Part shown: positions 28,349 through 39,800 of the stretch, piece by piece
Numbering within the stretch: the first letter of the stretch is position 1
Layout: each line of letters opens with the position of its first letter
NCBI RefSeq assembly: GCF_014898815.1
Contig: NW_026515544.1
Coordinates: 1,302,001 to 1,366,000 of the forward strand
Source of the DNA: Panonychus citri
Lineage: Eukaryota; Arthropoda; Arachnida; Trombidiformes; Tetranychidae
Length of the DNA stretch: 64,000 nucleotides
Direction of reading: 5' to 3'
The notes under the pieces: model-generated
What the model was told of the DNA's origin: nothing
Database searches by the model: none
The model's input: the letters and a program-made list of their open reading frames with translations, nothing else
Translations under genes and position numbers: made by a program

Positions 28349-30717
28349 CTCTATCAGGGATGAGGAAGAAGATGATGATACCTAGAAAAGAGAGCAATAA
28401 AGAAACAAAAGAAAAGGTAGAGAGTTTAAAAAGTTAAGACAAATCATATTAAGATTTTCAATTAAGGCTCAATGGCCTTTTTTCTAGTATCATTATCATC
28501 ATCATTTCTCTCGTGATTCTCATCTTATCATCTTATCATCATCTTCTTCTTTCTTTTATATACGTGTGTGATCTTCTTCATTTCCATCTTGTTGTTATTC
28601 TCTTGTAATGATGATAATATGTAGGAGAGAAAGAGAGTGGGAGAAAAAGAGAAGAAAAAAAAACGAGAAGAAGATGAGAGATGATGAAAATGATTATCAA
28701 GGTACGAAAAGAAGACGAAGAAAAAAAAATCTAAAGATGATAATGATGATGATGGAGATAAACATGAAGATAGGGTAAGAGAAAAAAGCTAATTGATTGG
28801 CTGTCATAAGGAAAAATGATCAATGATTAGTAATAGAAAATTAGAGGAACGAATGAGTAGCCACGCGGATTCATTTAGAAATGACCTTAAGTTTTGCCTC
28901 TTTTTTTCAATTTCGCTCTTGATTATCTTTATCCTTCTAATCAGCAGACAGAATGAATTTAGATTAAGCATCCTCATCATTTGGAATTGCCTCTTCAGTC
29001 ATTACTCTATATTTACAGTGCTCGACATAAGAACAGTGAACTTTTTTCCTAATTAACCCAATCATGTGTTGGTTGTATTAGTACAAAGTACAACAACATT
29101 TGGAAACAATTAACTGATTGTTTACCATATGAATTTAAGTATTACAATTTATCCTTAATCAGTTATGAGAAATAAAAATTGATGTTCAAATGATTTAAGA
29201 ACAACTGATAAGTTAAATATCAAGGATTCGTATGGAAAGCAATCAGTTAATTGTTTCCAAATGTTGTTGTACTTTTGTACTAAACAACCAACACACGATT
29301 GGGTTAATTAAGTATTAGTAAATTAGTAAATTTTTTTATTCTTTTTTGTGGATTTTGGATTATTTGTCCTTTTTTCAATATGACTCGTGTTAATCTGATC
29401 CATTTATGACTAGAAACTGAGATTAATCAATAGGAATTGATAGGAACTCACTGTTCTTATAATTATGTCGAGCACTGTATGTATCATTTACAATACAATT
29501 GGTTTCTATTTGTCCCCTTTCAATATCATTAAAACTGATTACAATATTCATGAGGTATCATCATGGTTATGTAAAGGTTGAAATGATTTTAATCATAATA
29601 GAAATTATCATGCAAACAATAATAGTGATGAATTTATGTATTGAATGTACATGATTATCGAGCCTCTCTCCTTGTGGTTAACTTAATTGTTAATGAATGT
29701 GTATAATATTCACTGATGGTTGTGATTGTGGTTGAGAAGGTGAAAGTGGATTGAGATGACAAATGGGCTTTGATTTAATTTCAATTTCACGGATCCTCAT
29801 CTTCATCTTCATCCAAATGCTTAATGTTATTGTAAATCTATGGACAGAAAAAAAAGAAGAAGAAGAAAAAAATTATTACAATTTGTTATATTATGATTAT
29901 TATGCACATCATTTAAAAAGGGTAAATTATACGCTCTATTAGGTATTATACAGAGTGTTACTCTCCACAGGGATCATCATCATCATCACATCAAATGCAA
30001 TATCACCTAGAAAACAGAGTGAGTGAGAGAGAGAGATCCATCTCTGTGTTAACAAGATTTCCATGGACATTTATATATCTCTATGTCTCTCTCGCTGCAA
30101 ATATACAAATAATAATATAAACACATCTATGAATAATTTGAGATGATGATGAAAAAGATGTCGCTTGATTTTGGTAAGTGAGCATAAAAAGAAAACTTTT
30201 TCACGGGTTGATTGAGTTGTCTATTGAGACCATTTATGCTTTGACACGAGTTGTTGGGCTTTAAACGCCTTCCTCATTAACCACATAACCTAATATAACA
30301 CCAAATATACTAGTAGGAGGGAGAGGTGGAGGTAATGATGATGATGATGGTGGTGGTGGTGGTGATTGAGATGCATATAAAAAGATGATCATAATCATAC
30401 AAGGTTATATATCCAAGTCCCAATGTGACAGGATTTTTGTTAAACTAAATTTACTCTTCATTTTGATCCAGAAAATTCAATATACTGTTGATCCCTTGGG
30501 TTTAACCGGAACTCAAACATCAATATCAAAGTGAATGAAAGAAAGAAGAGAGAGAGACCATTTATCCACTTTGTTTTCTCTTTCATCATCATTATCATCA
30601 TCTATGGGGGGATTCCCTTATCCTGTAGAGATAATAATAGAGATGAAGATGACGATAATAATAATAATATTAGAGAAAATTGGAAAATACATAAATTCGT
30701 GTGTATATTACACTGAT

Positions 30718-30760
<43 letters not shown>

Positions 30761-33700
30761 GAAGCAGATCATTGACAGATTATCCGAATGTGTTATCAAA
30801 CTTGTTTCCATTGATCCCTTTAATTCAGTTAAACATTTTTCTCTTTCTTTTCTTCATCTCTTCAATGAAGACATCAATTGAAGATGAAAAAGAGAGCTAA
30901 ATGAGAGAGTCCATGATAACAAGATGAAACCTTTCTCTCTCTCTCTCTCTCTCTACAGGTTCTCATTATCTTATTAATACAATCAACTTGATCCTCATCA
31001 TCACCATCATCATAATCTTTAATCCTTGTTGTTGGCTTTTATTTCATCCATCATCACTTTCCATCATCTTCATCACCATGTTAATATTAAATAAACATTT
31101 TGTCATATTGATAAAGACAAAAGGGTGACAAGTTGATTATCTATGTAAAGAAAAAAGAAGAGAAAATTTCAAGTTAATTTTGAAAAATTCGGTGGAAAGA
31201 AAAAAGATCAAAAAATCTCAATTGTTTTCTTATTTACTCGCAAGTTAAATTTTCATGATTTCAACTGTAAATTGATGAAGATTAAAGTTAAATGAATTAG
31301 AGAGAGAGAGATGAGGATAGAAAGATGATGATGATGATGATGATGAAAGAAAGAGCATTAGTGAAAGGGAGAGAGAGAACAATAAAAGAGACAACAAAAT
31401 AAAACAAAGATAAGATGAAGAGTAAACTTTACAATGAGACAATTACCATGGGAGTTTTCACTCCCAATGGAAAATGCTGATTAGAACTGAATGGATCTTA
31501 AGAATATTTCTCCCTCTCATTATCATCATTTTCTTCCTCTTATAATAGTAAAACAAAATTTCTCTCTCGCTTTCCAATTCGAGCTATTTATTCAGCAAAT
31601 TAGCTTCACTTTAGCTGTTTATCAACACAATTGAGAGAGAGAGAAGATGATGATGATTATGATAGAGTTAGAATAGAAAAAAAAACCTTCTTATCATCCT
31701 CATCATTTACCTAATTTTATCCATTGCTTTGTATTCACGATATTTAGTTAGTCTCTTTTTCTGCCACCGAGTAAAAAGTTGATCAATTGATGAGAGATTA
31801 AGGAAGCTCTTAACATGCATCATCATCCGCCTTCATATTAGTTTATCTCTTTATCCAATTTACTTTGCACCTCTTTTCTTACCCTCAGTTATTATCCCAT
31901 GGAAATTGTTAATAGCTTTTCATTCATCCCTTTTAGTTTCGTATTCATCTCATGATAATTCATGGATATATCCATAGACCTAAACAGAGAGACAGAAAGA
32001 AAAAGGTAAAAAATCAATCATCACATGAATTAAATCATGATTATTTCTCATGATATTAACCATTGAGATACTTTAACGTTAGATAAGATTAATCGAAATG
32101 TACTTTTATCGGTGAACAAAAAGTACAATCAATTTGATCAACATAATTTACTTTGAACCTTTTCCTTTTCTTGATTAACTTAACTTGATAAAAGATCATC
32201 GCTTTCATGATAAATAATCATATTCCATCATGAATCTTGAATTGAATTTAGATGGTGGTAATAATACAAATTTCCATAAGGTTTTTTTTTATATTATCTT
32301 CTATGAGAAGGATGAAATTGAAACTTTAACCAAGAAAAAGAGGAAGAAACAACAAAAAAAGTTATGGTTAGTTAATTGTTGAACATGAAAAAACATGATA
32401 CTCAATAGAAACAATAATCTAATTGATGACAGATTCATTAAATTTATCATTACAATAAAATGATAGATGATTAAGTTGATTGTTGGTTATAATGGTTAAT
32501 CGCTAAGTATCAGGTTAACAACCCTTGAAATCTTGATTATCATCTTGTTGTTAAATAACAAAAGATTTTCATTTCCATGTTTAATTAATTAAATCGTAAA
32601 GTAAATAGTGAATTTATATTCTGCTATTTTTTTTCATTGCGAGTTATTATTTTTCAAAATTTAAAAGGAAACTAAGTTCAAGTTAATAACAAAAGGAGTA
32701 GAGTGGGAAAGACGTGGTGGTGATGATGATGATGGTGGGAGGAGGAAATTGCTGGTAAATGAATAGAGTGGAAAATTTTGATTCCTTGGTGGAAATTTGA
32801 AAAACTTTGTAAATTATTAAAAGAAACATAATTTACACGGAAATTAATATAATCACACCTTAAGAATCAAGTAGTAAATAGAGAGAGAGAGAGAGAGAGA
32901 GAGTGAAAAACGTGAAATTAATTAACTAACTATGAATAGTGGAAATAGCAACAAGAATAACAATCATTTTAACCATGAATGCCACATGATTATTATCATA
33001 ATGATGCGATGTAAGTAAAAAAGAGTAACTTAACAACCGTTGAGTTACATTGGGTTCCAATTATGGTTCCATTAATGAAATATTAGATAGAATTTAAATC
33101 AAGGCTTAGAGATTTTTTTCTTTTTCTTTTCCAGCGTAAATCAACGATCATAATCGACAATTTCTTTCACAATCGAGCCTTAGTTCTAGCATTGAATATC
33201 GACCAGTGATCGAGTGTGTGTGTCTCTCTCTCTTTTCTTTCTCTATGTGTGTCAGGCTTTTTGGACGTGTTCATTTCCGTTAGATATCAAAAGCAATAAG
33301 GTCGATGTTGATGAGAGTATTATGATTATCAGCATCACCTCAAAATCTGAGGGAGTGGTTCCTCCTCATTGATGATGATTATGATGGTTGATTCATAAAA
33401 AATCTAAAAAGAGACAAAAAAAACATCAAGTATTAGATTTAGATGATTATTGTTATAGTGGTTTTAACGTGTGTCTTTTCATTGAGTAATATTACCTTTC
33501 TATTATAATAATAGTATAAAAAGCTAATAGTATTTCAAGTAAGCATGAAAAGATGGAAATTAGAAAGTGAGAAGAGCTCTCATTGCCTTCATCATCATCA
33601 TCATCATCTTCTTCTTCTTCTTCTTCGGCTGCATCTTCTTCCTCATCATCGACACACCAAAGGAAAGCAATACCAAGAGCTCAGCCTTAATTTCTGTTCC

Positions 33701-33774
33701 TTTAGAGAGAAATCGTGAAAGGAGAAATAATTGTTACCTTCTTACCTTCTTACATTCTCTTCCTTTAAACTTTG

Positions 33775-33825
<51 letters not shown>

Positions 33826-36800
33826 CCATTTTCTTTCTTTCCTCTATAAACAAAAAGAACTTACCTTACCAGGTAAAATGGAACCAAACAACTAGCAAAC
33901 TTTGGAACCGGTTTATTGTCAGTTAATTGATCATAGATCTATAGTATTTGCAATTTTGTTTCTTCTTCACCATCACCATCATCATCATCATCATCTTCTT
34001 CTTCATCTTCCTCATCATCGACACACCAAAGGAATGTAAGAAGGTAACAATTATTTTCTCCTTTCACGATTTCTCTCTAAAGGAACAGAAATTAAGGTTA
34101 AGCACTTGTATTGCTTTCCTTTGGTGTGTCGATGAGGACGAAGAAGATGCAAAAAGAAAAAGATGAAGATGATGATGATGATGATGATGGTGATGGTGAA
34201 GAAGAAACAAAATTGCAAATACTATAGATCTATGATCAATTAACTGACAACTGTTAACTGACAATAAACCGGTTCCAAAGTTTGCTAGTTGTTTGGTTCC
34301 ATAAAATAATCTACCTTTGGATAGTGTCCAGTATGAAAAAAAAAGATGATTCGCCTTCAGGCAATTTATTGATTTATTTATATGACATTTTCTTCTTTCT
34401 CTCTCTCTCTCTCTCTCTCTCTTATATTCACAAATATCTCTTCCATCAACTATAAAGAGATTTATCAAAACCATATCACTATCTTAATTTTCATAATCAA
34501 ATTCCATTTGAAAATCTCATGTTGACCTAACCATGAACAAAATAGACAAACCAAACATCAACATTTTCCAAGAAGAAGATGATGATAAAAAGCAAGATGA
34601 AAATTTCTTCTCCATCCTCATCACATTATCATGTTCATCTTCATCTCTCCATCAACAACAAAAGCAATGAAAACGAGGTGAAAATATCATTAAAATGAAG
34701 TTGCTATTCCATCGGAAGTTAACCAGTGTATCAATGTAACCACCGGAAGACGTATGTTTACATGGGAATCATGAGGAAAAAAAAAGTTATCATCTAACAG
34801 AAAATAATGATATTAACCTAAAAAAAGATGATCCATTTTTTTTTATCCTCTCACTAATCTACCATCTCAATGTGATAAATAACAACAAACACCATTAGAT
34901 TACAATCGTAGGCAAATACTACACACATACAGTCATTTGTGTATTTGCAACTTAATCAATGAATGTTACAATATCACTTTACACTTGATGTATCACCATA
35001 AATAATACACTGACTGATTTAACTACAAGTCTATTCAATTGTAGTGATTAATATTGATTGTTATCCAATGTGTGTGTGTGTGTATATGTAAGGTATTCAC
35101 TTCGTAACCATAACTTTTGGTTCAGCAAATTAATGTGATAATGATTACTTATAATACTTTACGGTTCAGGATTGTTGATTTTGTTGTTATTTTGCTAACA
35201 ATTTACTTGGTTGTGTGTTAATTTACCTTCACCATTTAACATAATCATTATCATCGTTGTTAATTGTTGTTGGTGTTTCCAATGATTGTTATTATTGTGA
35301 AACAATTAATAGAAAGTACAAATTCAATATATATTGTTCATGAGATAATTTTGATTAATGTTCAGAGACATTAATCTGTATATATACATACACTAGTGTT
35401 TACTATTACCTGTTAAATTGTGGGTTAATTGTCACCGATTTGTGTATAATGTTTATGATTAAGTTTAAGTTGAACGAGGAGATGGAGAAAAAAATTAATT
35501 CAGTAATTTGAATAATTTAATTGAGCTTGAAAACAGGTTAGGTTTATGCAAAGTTTTTCTGAAAAACTTTTTGCAATGATTTGCAAACAATCATCATCAA
35601 CCTGAAAACCCATCATTTTGATTGATTAATAAGTTAAGATATTAAAAATTTAAGCAATTTAAGTAGTAAGAGTTGTAGATAATGTTGAAAAAAAACAGAA
35701 GGTTAATTCGTGATCAATATTAAGACTGATTAATAATAATTTAGTTTTAATTCCTGAGTTAATACACATAGAGAGAGAGAGACTTTAACCTCACTCACTA
35801 ACTAACTCCTCTCTCTCTCTCTCTCTCTCGCTCTCTCGCTCTCTGTTTCTCTCTCACTGATTTTGTTACGTGTTCAACAAAATAAATTGTGATTTTAACC
35901 TCAAGTGAAGCGAGTAATTAATATCTGAGTTGGAATGATCAACAATCAACAAGAGTTGTATTTTGTTACGAGAGACAATTAACTGATTCAATGAAACAAT
36001 CAACATATTCACAAATTTGACAGGAGCTAAAAATCACTAAGGTTTGTTGTGTTTGTGTTGATTGTTTTCTCATTGTGATAATTGTCATGTTAATCATTTT
36101 GTTAGAAAGTACAACAAGCAACAAAAAAAAAGAAAAATAATTAATGACAATTAACAACAATCTAAAATAAATAAATAACCAAATTAAGCGGTGAAAATTG
36201 CGACAAGGAAAATTGAGAAACAATCAAAAAGTTTTCTTCTCATTTGTTGCTCGTTGTTGTTTAATTTTACAGTTAACAATTTGATTCTATTAGTTAATTT
36301 AGTTATAAAGGAAAAGTTCTGATCATTCTGATGAACAATTTTCGCATAAAAGTTATTAACGTTGACGATCAAGTGAAAGTTGAAAACTTTTTGTTTTGTT
36401 TACAAAACGAAACCAAATTAAACTCACTCTCAATCTCTCCCTCTAAACGATTCAATTGTAATAATACAAATTGTTAAATTAACTAATGATTCTAAACAAC
36501 AATTTAATACTACGGTTTGATATTATATTAATATTATTACTTCTTCCTGATAATATATATAAAGAGAACCTTGAAAAACTATATAAGAAAAGAAGATGAA
36601 GAAAAAGAGAAGAGAAATTGATTATTAATGAAAAAGACATGAAAAAATCGCTAATGATATTATCGAAGCTTCGGCCTTCGGTGGGAAACTGCCTGAGGGC
36701 ACACACTTCGAGGGAGATGGAGAGAGAAGGAGAGAAAGAAAAAGAGAGCTGATGATGGCGAGAAGATGATATTTCGTCATCATCATCATCATCATCATCT

Positions 36801-39800
36801 TCTTCTTCTTCTTCTTCTTCTCTTAAAATATATTATGTATTTTCCTGTTGTTTATCTTGCGCTAATCGTTGTTTCTCTTCATCATCATCATCATCATCAT
36901 CTTATACTTCTTCTTCTTCTTCTTACCTCATTTCTCCCTTTCTATCATCATCATCTTCATCTTCTCGTTCAGTGAATCCTTCTGGACAACTGATTTATTA
37001 GATACTTTTCCAAGTCACTCCTTGAAAATGAAATAACAAGAAACATGATCAAAGGTAAAAAATAAACTTCTAAGCAAAAGTAGCTAAATGTTCAGGCTCT
37101 TTTTTCATCTTCTTACCATGAATCTGAACTTGAAATGATCATCAGGATGATGATGATTATGATGATGATGATAACATGTTAATGTTAAATGGTCACTAGA
37201 TGGCAGTTATCTTGTTCTTCATCTTCTTCTTCGTCTTCTCTCTCTCTCTTTTTTTGCCTCTCAATTTCCTCTCTCACTAATCTTGTCTTGTCTTAGCTTC
37301 GCTATTACCTGTTGATCCCTTGCCTCTTGCGTTTGTTTCTTGTTTTCAAACTTTTTTTCACCTTTCTGTAAATGTATTTATGTACAGTTGATACAAAATT
37401 TTTTATTTTAATTGTGTTAACATTTTTTAAGTATGACAAGTTCAGAAATCTCTGACCCAGAGGAAACTTATATACGTTGTAAGGTAAGATGATTAAGGTC
37501 AATTTCTGTTTCAAATATAAAAATTACTTCAATTGCTACAAACTAAGTTAAACTCCAACTCATATTCAAATGATATTCTTGTTGTTTTCTTGTTGGTGCT
37601 TGTTTTTTGGTTAAACCATGTTGACCCTTCTCAAATGACCATCACCATACACATACGAAACCATTGCCATCATTTTCATCATCATTATCATCATCAGCAT
37701 ATGATAATTGTAATAATAATCATCGTCATCAGGATCTACATCTTTCTCTATCTCTATCTATTTCTCTCTCTCTCTCTCTCTCTCTCTAAGCATCTTCATC
37801 ATTTTCAACTAAAAGTTTTAATTTTTTCGTATAATTTTTGTTACTATCTGGACAGTTTGATATATTCCTCTCATCTTTCATCTTCATCTTCATCTTCTCA
37901 TCTTCTCATCCTCATCCTCATCATCGTAATTTATATTCAGTCGTTTTAATCACTTAAAAAGTTACCTTTTTGGTTGATGTGTTTGTTAAACCAGTTAAAA
38001 CTTTTTTGGTCGGATTAATTTATATATTTATAAGATATATTTATAGAGAATCATTGATTGGATGGATTAAGAAAACCTTTTAATCCAAATCTGTATCCAT
38101 CCTTAAACCTTTTACCATTTGTTGAGATTTAATCAGGTGAATTTAAAACAAACAGGTTATAAATTGATTGGATTAAATTTAATTGACAAAGAGATCCATA
38201 GGTGTATTTAAATGACCAATTTAATCCAAAGATTGGCCACTTTTAATTGTTTTGTTGACTCGTTCAGTTGAACTTGCGAGAATCATTTTTTTTTTGTTTT
38301 CATCTTTTTTTCGTCTCTCCTTTTCCTCATCTTCGTCGTTTTTTTGACCATTTTTCTTCAACTGCAATTAATTTCAATAGATTATTATTATTATTATCGT
38401 TGATTATCATTAAATTTTCCTATGGAACTTGCTTATTATACCATGTTACCTGAAACACCTTCACCAACTTTCAGTGAAAATTGTTCTTATGAAAGTGTAA
38501 ACAACCATCACAATAATCATAATCACGGTCTTAATAATAATAATAATAATAATAATTCTAACAATAATATTAGTTGTAATTCCAATAATATTAATGATGA
38601 ATCATATGATTTTAATCAACAACAGGATCGTCGTGATCTCGTTCAAGGCCATTCTAGTGGAAATTTAGGACCCATTGCCTCCGATTTTCAACCACCTTAT
38701 TTTCCACCACCATACAATTTACCACATCATCAACAATTGGAATTCCATACAACTGCAGCTGAACCATATCCTCATTTAAATTCATTTGCACATGGACCAC
38801 AGCAATATCATCAGCTTCATCCAGTTACAGCTCAATCATCAAGCTATGGTGACACCAACTTAGCCGCAAGGCGAAATGAATTTGCATACGTCAATGTCAG
38901 ACGTCCAGAGATACTCCATCACAATAATAATCGTATCGATAATGTAAATGACATAGGTGACCAAGAATTATTAAATTGTGGTCCACCACAATCAATAGAC
39001 AATGGATTGGTAAGTATCATAACCCTATTGACAATCAAAAACAAAAACCAAAAATCAAAACAAAAAATTTCCATAAACCAAATTAACCAAAATTTCCCAA
39101 TTTAACAAAATTACCTTCCCAAACAAAGACAACAACAAATCAAACCACACACAGTAAACAGGTAACACCATTAACCAACAATTAAACCAAACTAAAAGCA
39201 AATTAAAAAGCGAAAAACAATTAAATTAAATTACGATAATCAAAAACGAGATCAACAAAAGGATAATAACAAGAAATAATATTCACAACACATGATAAAT
39301 TTTCCTTCTCCCCACTGCCATCTACCGGTTAGAATATCAACTAACTAGAGTAACTGTACATTTGAACAGATATTGTTTTTTTTTACTCTTATGTTATTTT
39401 TTTTTTGTCTCAATGAGCCAACACTTTTTAACCAAATTACAATCAATTCTAGTACAATTATAATTAGTCAAATGATTACCCTTTTAATACTAATCTGAAT
39501 GTGGAATCTGTAAAAATAATCTTATCTATGATTGAAATTTCTATATATCTAAATTGATCCTCTTTTGTTATCGTTAATTTTTTTTTCTTGTCAAAACATA
39601 TATACAAATATTATATATATCAACCCAATTGAATTGGAGTCTCTTAGAGAAGTGGAAAACTAAAAAAACCCTAACATATATTAATATTATTATTATAATG
39701 CTAAATACTAACCAAAATTTACCAACACAAGAAAAACCTTTAGAGTTGGTTAAAAGATTACCTGTTTACAGTAAACCTGATTCAAATGATGATTGTGCTG

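Larger units (their letters stand above)
23869..29013. other. TFAP2 intron, second part; microsatellite-rich
   Basis: No exon seen. The stretch holds CT runs (24,498; 26,036; 28,301), GAT/CAT runs, and AP-2-type sites at 25,001 and 26,859. Confidence 0.55.
34304..37432. other. TFAP2 intron, fourth part
   Basis: AT-rich non-coding DNA with a CT run near 35,816-35,850, CAT/CTT triplets at 36,777-36,820 and 36,880-36,925, AP-2-type sites at 34,353 and 36,691, and a CTCF-like site at 37,193. No exon seen before 37,433. Confidence 0.55.

Noticed and set aside
28823..29056. 77-codon open frame overlapping the MITE edge
   Set aside because: Partly transposon end sequence, no recognisable domain, no splice support.
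33567..33926. 119-codon open frame
   Set aside because: It consists of translated CAT/CTT and CT repeats within the fold-back locus; no coding character.
34064..34474. 136-codon minus-strand open frame
   Set aside because: His and Ser runs from triplet repeats; an artefact of the inverted duplication.
36766..36975. His/Leu repeat open frame
   Set aside because: Translation of CAT/CTT microsatellites.
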